From Rhizoclosmatium globosum (Eukaryota > Chytridiomycota > Chytridiomycetes > Chytridiales > Chytriomycetaceae), in NCBI GenBank assembly GCA_002104985.1, contig MCGO01000009.1:496001-560000 (forward strand): 64,000 bases of DNA. Reading direction: 5' to 3'. Position numbers and translations under genes: made by a program. The notes under the pieces are model-generated. The model ran no database searches. It worked only from the letters and a program-made list of their open reading frames with translations, and had not been told where the DNA came from. This document shows, one piece after another, positions 33,601 through 46,335 of this stretch (position 1 is its first letter; every line of letters begins with the position of its first letter).

Positions 33601-36416
33601 AATATAACCACCCACAGTGTTGTCTTGGTTCTGTTAAGTTCACAGAGCAAAAGCTTGTCGGAATGTTGAGCCTAGACACGAATGTGATCATGAAGCATGC
33701 TGAGCGGTTGTCAAAATGTGAGTCACTTCAATTTCCGTACGAATATTATTAACCTCCTCATTACAGTTATGTTTGAAGTATGCCAATTGAAACGAGACTT
33801 CCAAGCAACTGAGGTTGCGCTAGAGATGTATGTTGCCACATTACTAATTTAAAATTTGTCCATAATTAATTCAAATATTGAAGATCAAATTCGATTCATG
33901 CGAAGGCTTGGGAAAGCAATGGACATCACTTAAAGCAAATCGAAAGTATCGGCCCTGTTCATGCAAAGGCCTTATTTGACGCTGGAGTCCGAACTGTCCA
34001 GGACTTCCTGCAAAAGTCTCCTGAGCACATTGAGGGCGTGAGTCAATCCATTTACTATAGTTTCCATCATCTTTACTTAGAAGCTTGAAAGATTTTGAAC
34101 AAGGGGCGGCTTACAGGAAATAAGTTGATGGAGGCTGCACGGTCTTTAGCTCAGATAAAATTAGAAGTTACTGAGGTAAGAGTTAAAGTTGATTTCAAGT
34201 TTAGAGGAATGATTAACTTTTTTTTATGTTCAGTGTGAGCTATATGGCAAAAATGACATTGAGTACTATGTTCATATTTCTTTGTTGAACCCAACCACTG
34301 CAAAACTTGTTGGCAAGAAAGGACCATTGAATGCGTATTTCTTTGCTGGCAGTGAATCTGATAACTTGCTTCTTGAGTTTCGAAAGTACTCGTTGAGTGA
34401 CTTTTACCTTTTTACATGCGCATTTCCATTTACTCCTTACGATTAGTTTGCGTGATATCCAAGCCGGTCAAAAACTTACTATTAAGGTGAAAAAGTTGTC
34501 TGCGATGTACAAACTTAAATTTGTCGTTGTAGTTGAAGACTATGGTTTGTTGCCATATTTGAACTGTTAATCCTGACAAAGTTCAAAATAGTTGGTCTGT
34601 CTGTTTACAAAACAGCAAATGTTCCCGGAAATGGATCCTACGTAATTCCTCAAACTGCTATCATACCTCCGATAGCTCCTATTTTCTTGACAGCCGCCGT
34701 CGCCAGTTCTCCCCCAAAACCCCAGCAAAACAATCAAAATTCTGGATTAAAATTTATGAGTGAAGATGACGACGAATTTCCTGTGGATCAAACTGTGGAC
34801 TGGGATCATGTGTCAGAATTGACGGAGAAAGCTATGGCGACATCAAGTCAATCATGGAAAGATCCTCCTTCAAATCCAACAAGGATTACAAGAACTGCAC
34901 TCCCGAGTGTGTCGCTGAAAGAGGGAAGAGTATCTTGCAAACATTTGTGTGCGAACAAGGACACGTGAGGACTGAGGACTTCTTTTCCCCGCTAATTTTT
35001 TAAAATCGTTCTTTGAACAGATGTGAACACTATTGCTGCAGACATGGTGTTGATCCAGACAAGAAACGAAAGAAGCGAAAGAAGGACACAACTGAGAGAA
35101 ATGATTTTGAAACTCCCGCACAAACAAAGTCCCCGTCTCGCAAAAAACCAGTTCCGCCAAAAATTAATTTCATCGATGATTCTTCCTCGGATTCTGACGA
35201 TGTTCCGTTAGCCAAGAAACCGCGACCACTTCGAACGATTTTGCCTTTAGCAACCGTCATTTCCTCTGACAGCGATAAAGACCTTGAAACTTGCGAGGAA
35301 CTGTTAGGGGTTTCCAAGTTACCTGCACCTGAACCAGCCATGACTGCTTTAATTACTGGAGAAAGTGAAGCCTGCGAATTACCCATACACTCACCAAACC
35401 ACCAGAATATATCTGAAATATTTGGGGACGATGAATGGTGTGATTATGTAGCGGATGCGGAAATGACGCCAGCCTACGATTCCCCACCTCTCTTTTCAGA
35501 CTCTGAACCTGTCCATAAATCTCGACGTATTTTGTCTCCAAAAACGGTGACATCATTTCTACAATCTCCATCCGCCATGAATCTTCCTCAAAAAAGTCTG
35601 ATTGGGTTATCGAGCAACGTCGCAATGGATGACTTGAATTCACTTCACTTGAAAATTCCAGCTTCGGCAGGAAGTAAGCCCTGGTTGTTTGGTGGAGGTG
35701 CAAGGTCAAGAACGGCTAGTCCTCTTCCTGACTTGGCTGTAAAAGCTTCAGTCAACAATCAACAGTTTTCGTCTAGCATGAATGTCAAAGGCGGAAGTTT
35801 TCGTCAACATCCAGATATTGTCAGTTTGAACCTGTTACATAATGGTAGTCTACAACACTCCTCAGCTACAAAACTTGGGAACATCGATCACATTATTGAA
35901 CCTTCAAACACGACAACCCGTTTATCACAAGATGCTTTCTTCACTCCTTTTCCCAAACGTACTCTTCTTCGTTCCACATCTTCGGAGGTAAACAAGGATT
36001 CAAGCCCTTTAGTACAAAGCCCGTTCAAGACAGTAGCCACGAGCCTTCTCTCTAGCATAAACAGTCATACATCAAAACCGATTCCAGAACCTGATAATGC
36101 GAAGCCTGAAAACAATGTGGTCGATACTTCAACTCGGTCAGGAAAATCAGTTCGTTTTATCACCGAAGACACAGAAAGCTATGAAAATGGTTCCCGTCCG
36201 CGTGCAGCTGCAGCCTTTGCATCCTTTGCATCGTTTTTGCCACAGTTGATGGTTTTTGATTCACCCGGCGATATTACAAGAAATGACGGAAGAAAAGTAT
36301 CTATAACGTCCACAAAGAAAGAATCAAGAATTGAGTTGGGTAATTCGGATATTTCCAAGAAGGGGAGTGACGAAGGAGAAATGGATCCAATTGAAATATT
36401 CAAAGGACTCTTTTAA
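30688..36416 (+). CDS. HFM1: Meiotic Ski2-like DNA helicase HFM1/MER3
   Basis: Twenty-two exons join in phase to 1530 residues: 30688-31069, 31129-31196, 31249-31321, 31385-31452, 31522-31646, 31700-31784, 31834-32211, 32264-32423, 32479-32514, 32559-32946, 32999-33021, 33070-33229, 33282-33363, 33416-33562, 33618-33717, 33767-33827, 33884-34037, 34092-34175, 34234-34385, 34447-34544, 34592-34964, 35021-36416. Motifs: FNPMQS, APTGSGKT (Walker A, ~161-168), TTPEKWD, IDEVH (DEVH box, ~267-271), ISATAPN, FCSTRKS, MGRAGRPQFD. A Sec63-like part contains the helix-hairpin-helix IGPVHAKALFDAGV. The zinc finger CKHLCANKDTCEHYCC is characteristic of HFM1/MER3. A ~450-residue Ser-rich tail follows. MER3 stabilises crossover intermediates in meiosis. 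An in-frame ATG at 30778 is an equally good start and would leave more room for a promoter. Confidence 0.92.
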
Positions 36417-36436
36417 TAATATGTACTGTAAAACGT

Positions 36437-39163
36437 TCAATAATAATCTCGTTTCTCACTCATTGCCATAACTTCACTTGGCGCCCCCAATATCAGCATC
36501 CCAATTGGATTTGGACGAGTGTGTCGGGATTCTCCAAACCTAACCAATACCTCGTCATAATGCGCTTTGACTGCACTAGCTGAATGATCCTCTGAGTAAT
36601 ATTCGCCCATTAAATCTGTTCCGCCAGCCCTCAGGTCATACAACAACTGCATTGGAGATTCTAATATCTTTGCTGCTCGATCATTCTTTTCTCCACCACC
36701 ACTCAACAAGAACCACCAAAATAACTGTGATAGTTCTGCCAACAAACAAATCACCACGGATGTCGCCGCAAGAGCAATTACGTAACTTGGACACTGAATA
36801 ACTCCTGCTCCTTGCATTCCGTAGTATTCGCAAACAGTCGTTGGTGCACTTGCATCGTACTGCATTAATACATAGTGTGCAACAATTGACATGGCGGCAG
36901 CCATTCCTTTCCAAGTCACGTCCGTATGGTAGTACCCATCTGGCAAGGTCGCCCACTGAAACAAGTTGCAAAACAAAGCACCTTGCGAAGTACCATACGA
37001 TGCGTTTCCAAACACAGCAGTTGTAGCCTCAATCACCCAACTCGTAATATTCTCGTACTCATTGTTGACACCCAGTGCATCCTGAACACGTCCAAAATAC
37101 GTATTCTCAGTATCATAAAGATCGAGACGCAGATCGTTCATACGCATACTCTGCATATTACCACTACTTATGCCTCCCCACTCATCACTTACAAATCCAA
37201 AGTTGATTGAGGCATCACCCATGATATATCGCACATGGCACTCCTGCATTATATCTGAGTCCGCAAATTGCGCCCAATCATGCGAACCACCTGGTAACTG
37301 CACATTAATCTTCATTGTGAACATTGTGCTCCAGACATCCATGTCGGAGATGTGAAACTGTGTCAACCCGTTTTCTGTACCATTTGGTGCAAGTCGGAGG
37401 TTTCCACAAACGGAATTAACGGCAAATGCGACACCGTATTGCTCGATACTAAACGAACTGGAGGGAACGTTTAGAGGCCACGCAGCAAGACCTCCAACAA
37501 CACCATCTCCCAACGGTAATCCGTAGTTGTAAATCATAGCAAGATCTGAGTCTCCTTGAATAAAATTACCTAGAGTTTGAGATATATTTGCAATGTCAGG
37601 TTTGTGGGGATATATGGTTTTTATACAGGCGTAGCTTCCCAAGTGTGAGATGGCAGGCTCCCATTCCATTTGGATACCGAGGAACCAGACGGTAGCTTCA
37701 ATGAGAAGTAATGCAAAAACGAATATATATCGGAGAGTTTTTCCTTCTTCTGCGTTGAGCTTCACAATAGGTACTGGATTGGTCATGGATGCCAGTGAGA
37801 CACCTTTTCCTCGTTTAATCATATTACGGGCTGTGAATTCTTTGGAAATGAGCTGAGCTGCACGCAATCCAATGCCGAAGCTAGCTTTTCCAAGAAGACC
37901 AGCAACTGTCAATATGTTTAAGTCATAAACGATTAATAGACAACAATGACTAACCTGCGTGAATCAAGTTGTAATAAAGAATACCGGAAACTAAGGACCC
38001 GATTGCATATCGTAGAATAAGCGCAATAGTTGCCAACACACCAATATGTACGATTGTGTAACAATAAATTAAAAAGCGAGTAGATTCATAAGTCGCCAAT
38101 AAAAGCTGGTAAATGTCCGTTGAGAAAATGTACTCTTTAAATTCCTCGAAAGTTTGAAGCCATTTAGTGATAATTCCTTCATCAGTCATATCGCTACTTG
38201 TGTGCGATTTCAATGTTCCATGTGACATTGAATAAGACACAGATACAGTGCTTTTGCTGCTGTTTGCTCCGTCTCTTCCGTCTCCGTCCGATGGAGGTTT
38301 TAATGATGCCATTTTTGGTTTTGGTTTGGCGGTGTCTTCTTTGGTAGAGGGATTTTCACCATTTCCATCCCCGTTTTCTTCTTCGTCTTCTTCCTCTTCC
38401 TCTACTTCATTTTTATTGGAAGGTCTGATTGTTGCGCTTGGACGAGACGGAGGTGCAGCTCTTGTACTTGCTGCAACTGACGTCCTCACTGAGATACGAG
38501 GAACTGAATTTGTCCCTGAAGCAGGTACTGCAGATGGTTTACGTTGAACGTCTAATTTCAATTGCTCTACAAGTGCTTCTTCTTCTTCGTCTTCTTCCTC
38601 TTCCTCATCTCTTGAAACCTATCATTATAAAATTAGAAGGAATAAAGAAGGGAAGTACCTACAGCAAAACTCAGCCTTCTCTTATGTTGCTGTGAACTTC
38701 TACGATGACTACTTCTCCTTCTCTCCCCTGTCAATGGGTCAATTAAATTTGTAGAATCTTCGGTATCTGATGTAACTGATCCGTTGAAAGACTTTCTTGA
38801 CGTGTTATTAAGAGCACTTTCTGGGGCCAATACTGAAGAGTTGGCTTTTAAAGCAGATGGTCGTTTGGTTGGGTTGAAAACACCATCAAGACTGCCTTGC
38901 TCTGAAGAATCGGACCTAGCCTTCACTTGCTCAATATCTTCTTCTTCTTCTTCGTCTTCTTCATCGTCATCAGTATTCCCTTTTGAAGTTTTGGCGATCA
39001 CTTGGGGTTTCGAACTGGAAATCGAGCCACCAGCACTTTGTCTCCGATCAAAAAGTTGTGGAATACGGAACCCTACAGAGTCTATCGACGCGCGGCGTGC
39101 CTCTCTCACAGGAACCGTACCCAGCGAAACGCGCTTCTCATGTAGCTCAAGTGGAGGATCCAT
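36437..39163 (-). CDS. Large multi-pass membrane protein of unknown family, copy A
   Basis: Three exons (39163-38663, 38618-37955, 37905-36437) give 877 residues. The first ~300 residues are disordered, with long Asp/Glu and Ser runs. TDEGIITKWLQTFEEF then leads into a hydrophobic region with several membrane segments (YCYTIVHIGVLATIALILRY, IFVFALLLIEATVWFLG). A ~250-residue soluble loop follows with conserved-looking PLGDGVVGGLAAWPLN and GGSHDWAQFADSDI, then two more membrane segments (WKGMAAAMSIVAHYVLM, VIALAATSVVICLLAELSQL), and a cytoplasmic tail. I do not recognise the family. The last exon (1469 nt) is the same length as that of copy B and about 90% identical in protein. Its stop is only 20 bp from the stop of HFM1. 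Confidence 0.8.
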
Positions 39164-39233
39164 TTGCAATTTTTTTTCCCCCCCTACCAAAGTCTGTAAA
39201 TCTCATCTTCAACCTGACTCGGATAATTACGCG
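39164..39233. promoter_or_regulatory. 70-bp bidirectional promoter of the head-to-head membrane protein pair
   Basis: Contains a run of T followed by a run of C (about 39171-39184). It separates the two divergent paralogues and must drive both, so the pair is probably co-expressed. Confidence 0.55.
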
Positions 39234-41658
39234 ATGGAAGACACAACCACGCCATCAACACCTCCCCCCATTGTTCGAAACAGCGAAGTTTCTTCCGCGT
39301 CGACTGAAAGCTCGGGGGGTAGACGGAAACAAAGTATTCTCACCCATTCAAATGTGCGATCTGTGTCTCAAAGCCGGCGATCTACGCGAATGTCGCTTGG
39401 TGCGGAATTGGTGCCTTTTCCGGAAGCGAGTGCTCCACCGCTTCCTGGAATGGAGGCGCAGTCAAACTCTCCCAAGAAACGACTGAGTTTCGTTGGTATG
39501 GGGGATGATGCAGGTGTCGAAGGGACGCCTAAGCAAGAATATCCGGTTGAAAAAGTTCCGTATGATGTACGTTCGTCTTCTGGAGATGATGATGATGACG
39601 AAGAGGACGCTGAGGATGAAAATGAAGTTGGGCAACGAAACAGCAAGATGCGGAACAAAAGTGCAACAATTCCTACCAAGAAACAAAATAATTCAAGCGG
39701 ATATCTTGTATCTGCTGCTTCTGCTACTACAAAACCATCCGGAGATATAAAGAGTTCTGTTGAAATTCTTCAAACAGAAAAACCTAAGAAACACCTCTCA
39801 AAAAGGCACGGCTCATTTGAAGATGCAAAAAGCACCAAAAGTAGCTCCTCGAGCGTTCAAAAAAGTCAGACAACTAGTTTACGGTCTGGTACAAGTGATA
39901 TGACAGATGATGGAATCATGACCAAGTGGCTGCAGAACTTTGACGAATTTCTGGAGTACTTCTACTCCTCTGACGTCTATAACTTGTTTTTGGGAATTTA
40001 TGAGTCCACTCGTTTCCTAATCTATTTCTACACGATACTCCACATTGGCGTGTTGGCAACTATTGCGCTTATTCTACGATATGCAATCGGGTCCTTAGTC
40101 TCCGGTATTCTTTATTACAACTTGATTCACGCAGGTTAGTCATCACTGTTTAATCTTTATGTGATTTAAATCGTCAATCTTAATGACAGTTGCTGGTCTC
40201 CTTGGAAAAGCCAGTTTCGCAATCGGTCTACGTGCAGCCCAGCTCATTTCCAAAGAGTTTACAGCTCGAAACATGATCAAGCGAGGAAAAGGTGTATCTC
40301 TCACTTCAATGACTCATCCAGTCCCCATCATCAAGCTGAACGCGGAAGAGGGAAAAACACTCCGATACATCTTCATATTTGCTCTTCTTCTTATTGAAGG
40401 CACAGTCTGGTTCCTCGGTATCCAAATGGAATGGGAACCTGCGGTGTCCCCACTTGGAAGATTCTCATGCATCAAGACTTTGTACAACAACAAACCCGAT
40501 ATTGCAAGCGTTTCAGAAAGTCTGGGAAACTTTATACAGGGAGATTCGGATCTTGCCATGATTTACAACTACGGATTACCATTAGGAGATGGCGTAGTCG
40601 GAGGTCTTGCTGCGTGGCCTCTAAACATTCCCTCCACTTCGTTCAGTATCGAGCAATACGGTGTCGCGTTTGCTGTCAACGCTGTCTGCGGAAATCTTCA
40701 ACTTGCTCCAAATGGCACAGAAAATGGATTGACGCAGTTTCACATCACGGATATGGATGTCTGGAGCACAATGTTCACAATGAAGATTAATGTGCAGTTA
40801 CCAGGTGGTTCGCATGATTGGGCGCAATTTGCGGACTCAGATATAATGCAGGAGTGCCAAGTTCGATATATCATGGGCGACGCTTCCATTAATTTTGGAT
40901 TCGTGAGTGATGAGTGGGGTGGTATCACGAGTGGGAATATGCAAGGCATGAAATTGAATGGTCTTCAGTTGGAGTTGTATAACACTGAGAGCACATACTT
41001 TGGACGAGTTCAGGATGCATTGGGTGTCAACAATGAGTACGAGAATATTACAAGTTGGGTGATTGAGGCTACAACTGCTGTGTTTGGAAACGCATCATAT
41101 GGTACTTCGCAAGGTGCTTTGTTTTGCAACTTGTTTCAGTGGGCAACCTTGCCAGATGGATACTACCATACAGAGATAACATGGAAAGGAATGGCTGCAG
41201 CCATGTCAATTGTTGCACACTATGTATTAATGCAGTACGATGCAAGTGCACCAACAACTGTTTGCGAATACTACGGAATGCAAGGAGCAGGAGTAATTCA
41301 GTGTCCAAGTTACGTAATTGCTCTTGCAGCGACATCCGTAGTCATTTGCTTGTTGGCAGAACTATCACAGTTATTTTGGTGGTTCTTGTTGAGTGGTGGT
41401 GGAGAAAAGAATGATCGAGCAGCAAAGATATTGGAATCACCAATGCAGTTGTTGTATGACTTGAGAGCGGGGGGCACGGAGCTCATGGGAGACTTGTATG
41501 GGGAAGATCAGTCTGCAAGTGCAATCAAAGCTCATTACGAAGAGGTTTTGGTGAGATTTGGAGAGTCGCGGCATACTCGGCCAAATCCGATTGGAATGCT
41601 TATTTTAGGTGCACCAAGTGAAGTTATGGCTATGAGCGACAAGAGAGAGTATTTTTGA
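39234..41658 (+). CDS. Large multi-pass membrane protein of unknown family, copy B
   Basis: Two exons (39234-40134 and 40190-41658) give 789 residues. The acidic, Ser-rich N-terminal third is unrelated in detail to copy A and lacks copy A's first intron. From SDMTDDGIMTKWLQNF onward the two proteins are nearly the same, including the position and phase of the last intron and an equal-length final exon with no gaps. Membrane segments and the large soluble loop are as in copy A. Conservation over a full exon with divergent N-termini suggests that the membrane part is functional and the N-termini carry paralogue-specific regulation. Possible channel, sensor or transporter roles are guesses. Confidence 0.82.
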
Positions 41659-41950
41659 TGAACATGGTCTGGGAGTTTCATTTCCTGACGATTAGAAGCA
41701 TTTATGTATAGAATAAGAAAAAGTAGTCATTTCCTCATGGACTGCATGCCGTTGAGATATCCAGGCTTACAGTTTTGTAACTGTCCTTTCGGAGGCCGAG
41801 AATTTAAATAGAGAGTTTTATAAGGTTTGTAAAATATTACTAAGCAAAAAGAACCAAGAGAAAACCAAAACGATACTGAAAGAAGCACATATAGATGGCC
41901 CAGAGTGTGAGAGAAGAAGAATGTGTAGAGACAGAAGACTATGTACTGTT

Positions 41951-42948
41951 TCAGAATGAATGATGAGATTGGTACGAGTCTTCGAGTACTACAGCCAAAA
42001 GGTCGACAGGACATGTTGTAAAGAGAGTAGCAGGATAATTGCGAGTACCCCTGTACAAGAATTGCGTTAGACGTACGGCACCGGACAAACAACAACAAAC
42101 GAACCAAACAGGGTGACTAATGATACGACAGCATCCGACGAGGTGGGTATTGTATTTGAGAAGACGGGCGGCACCATCAACGTCAGGGTAAAGGGAAGTG
42201 CCACGGGGAGTGTAAACAGGGTATCCAGAGCACGGGTCAGTCATATCTGCCCAGAAACCTTGAGCACGAATGCGTGAGATAACATAGCGGCCCCATGCAG
42301 AGAACTAATGATGAATATCGATGGGAGGTGATTTGGCTTAGTAAGTTGAAACTCAGTTGGGGGGTAGGGTACTAGTGAGAGGGGGGAAAGCAGAACACGC
42401 ACAGTTTCAAGGAGCAAGTTCCTTTCGTTGTTTGATTCGTCGTTAATGACCATCAAGTCTGAGTTTGAGCGTTGGAATGTCTGAACCACAATCAGGTTAT
42501 CTGGAGTCATTTGCGGGGCCTGTCTGCGGATGTCCATGTTTGACAGGAGGCGTTGAACGTTTGGACGGGCATTGTCTCTCTGCACCTCCGAGAAGGAGTT
42601 GTTTGATTGGGCGAGGGACTGTGAAAGGGAGAGGGACTGGGACTGGGGCGGCAGGGCAGTCAGGCCCTTTGCAACACAGTGTTCGGAGTAGTGCGGGAAC
42701 ACGAATTCAAGATCGCGAAAGAGCGTTCGACCGGGTCGGTGCGCGGATACTTGGAACACGGTTGCAACGGTCGAGTTGTTGAAACGGAGGACACGCTCGG
42801 TTGGTGCGATCACTGTCTCAGGGACCCGCGTTCCAGCCTTCGAAGTTACGGTACTTGTAGTAGTAGAAGCAGTAGTTGTAGTAGTGCCGTCAAAGGTGGC
42901 TGCTTCGTTGAGTGTCACGCCGGAATCGCTGCGGAAACACAAGGACAT
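41951..42948 (-). CDS. Cobalamin-trafficking protein MMADHC (cblD) homologue
   Basis: Three exons (42948-42403, 42304-42105, 42050-41951) give 281 residues. Across the splices the C-terminal part reads RIRAQGFWADMTDPCSGYPV, YNTHLVGCCRIISHPVWGT and RNYPATLFTTCPVD. This parallels human MMADHC ([50 protein letters not shown]). In animals MMADHC works with MMACHC to pass vitamin B12 to cytosolic methionine synthase and mitochondrial methylmalonyl-CoA mutase. It is not expected in yeasts or most Dikarya, which do not use B12. The N-terminal ~100 residues are Thr/Ser-rich and poorly conserved. The start is the first ATG in the frame; whether it carries a mitochondrial presequence is unclear. Confidence 0.82.
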
Positions 42949-43100
42949 TCGATGTTTGTTGTTTGAAATGTGGGTGATAAAAACAAAAGATAACACATTG
43001 GCCCCCCAAAATATGGGGTCATTTGAAACAAATGGTACCCCTTCAAACTCCTGATCGTGTTTTGAATTGAGTAGGAACCAAGGACCAAATCAAAGAGAAA

Positions 43101-44579
43101 ATGATTCCCCTTTTTGCCGCTGTGGCTGTCCTCGTTCCCCTTGTCCTCCTGATTTGGCGCGGCCGTCGTACTCTTCCAGGCCTCATTTTGTATTACTTAA
43201 CTGTTGCTATTCCTTCCATTCTCGTACGCCGCCTCCTTCCAGCTCGCTTCACTAAAACCAGTGACACTGCCACTCTCTCTTCTCACCCTGCAATTGAAAT
43301 CTTCTCTGCTGCATTATTACAAACAATGTCTTGGGGCTCAGAGACTCCTGATATCAAGGCAATTGCTAATGTCATTGAGGCCTCCAAAGAGCTTGGGAAG
43401 AAGGAACTCGAACAGTTGGGGGCAATCACCCGTACAACACCGCATGGGATTTGGATTGCTCAATCAGCTCAAGATATTCCAGTGCATTCAGATGCTGAAG
43501 CTGTCGATGGAGACCTGCAAACTGTGGTTGTAATGCATGTCCATGGTGAGTAATCACAATGTGCTCATGGGAGGGTATATATTCCCAGCATGAGTTATAT
43601 GGATCTTTCAGATGGTTTCATGGCAGAAAGCGTCTGATGAGGAATTCCGATGCTTTAAATCAGCAATAGTACAGTGTAACAGGACGGAGTTGAAGGACGG
43701 TGGAACAGGATTCTGTCGCAGGACTGAGTTGCAGGACTGTGTTGCAGGACGGTGTTGCAGAACAGAGTTGCAGGACTTTGCCAGGAAAGAGCAGGACGTA
43801 GGATTTTCCCCCCACTTGTATACCCCCATGCCATTCCATTCAAACAAGCAAATTCCAATAACAAACTTGAAATAGGCGGTGGATACTGCTCCGGCCACTT
43901 ATACCAAGTCACAACCCCAAGCTACGAAATAATCAAATCCTTCAACGCAACCACGCCCAACAAAAACCGCCGCCTCGTATATTTCATGATTGATTACAAA
44001 AAAGCACCAGAACATCCGTTCCCAGCTGCACTCCACGCTGCCACCGATTCATACAACTTCATCCTGTCTCACCAAGGTATTCATTCAATTGTAGTCGGCG
44101 GAGACAGTGCAGGCGCGCATGCGGTTATTTCCATGTTGAATGCATTCAAGAAGGAGAATAGAGTGATGCCGGACGCGTGTATCCTCCATTCTCCATGGGT
44201 CGATCCAAGCCTCAAGATTCTGCCCCGCGTTCTGTATACGGACGTGTTTTGTGTTGAGGCGTCTCGGCGGTTTAGTCGGGCTGCATTTACAGATGCGAAA
44301 GACAGAGATTTGGTTGATGTTCCGGTGGAGGATGTTGGAGTTGCGAAGAAGGGAACGTTTGTGATTTATGGTGGTGCAGAGATGTTGGTGGATGCAATTG
44401 ATACGTATGTGGAGGCTTTAAAGGAGGCGTCCAGCGAAAGGGGGGCGGCAGTGGAGGTTTGGAGGGTCGAGGGAATGCCACATACCTTTGCAACCTTGCC
44501 ACCTCTGCCAGGATTTAAAGGGCCGATTCAGGAGAGCCGGAGACGGACTGTGGACTTTCTTATCAAGTATATATCATGA
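43101..44579 (+). CDS. Membrane-anchored alpha/beta-hydrolase (HSL/BD-FAE-type esterase or lipase)
   Basis: Two exons (43101-43545 and 43876-44579) give 382 residues. A strongly hydrophobic N-terminus (LFAAVAVLVPLVLLIW) anchors it in a membrane. The splice rebuilds VVMHVHGGGY, the HGGG oxyanion-hole motif of the hormone-sensitive-lipase family. GGDSAGAHA carries the nucleophile Ser, and the late GMPHTFATLP gives the catalytic His; the acid residue is probably in the segment IYGGAEMLVDAID. The substrate is unknown; steryl esters or xenobiotic esters are typical for fungal relatives. The 330-nt intron is long for this genome and holds a 13-nt minisatellite. Confidence 0.85.
43726..43777. repeat. 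13-nt minisatellite in the esterase intron
   Basis: Four tandem 13-nt units, consensus GWGTTGCAGRACK, run without gaps; degenerate copies extend upstream to about 43681. Each unit contains TTGCAG, which looks like a 3' splice site. Confidence 0.85.
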
Positions 44580-44667
44580 GATAAAATGAAATGAATGATT
44601 GTTTATTGTGTCAATTTCAAAGAAATACCAATTGGTTTTTGGAATACGCTACACAAAACAATAGACT

Positions 44668-46095
<1,428 letters not shown>

Positions 46096-46335
46096 GTGGG
46101 TTGTTTCGGAGCAAGGTTTCGAGTCATCCGAAAAGGTCCGACATTCGTTTCTTCTTTCTCTCTCTTTTTTTCCAAAATAAATTAAAAGGTGTAAAAGAAA
46201 CGAAAGATAGACGAAAAATACATCCTTCCCCTTCCTCGTTTACCTAAGCACATCAGAAAAACAAACACCTTCCCCCCCTTTCCTAGTAAACACAGAACCA
46301 ATACCCATGATCTCTCCCCCCAAAAATTCCATTAT

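Noticed and set aside
43681..43785. CRISPR-like array
   Set aside because: The repeats are 13 nt, tandem and without spacers; this is a minisatellite in a nuclear intron.
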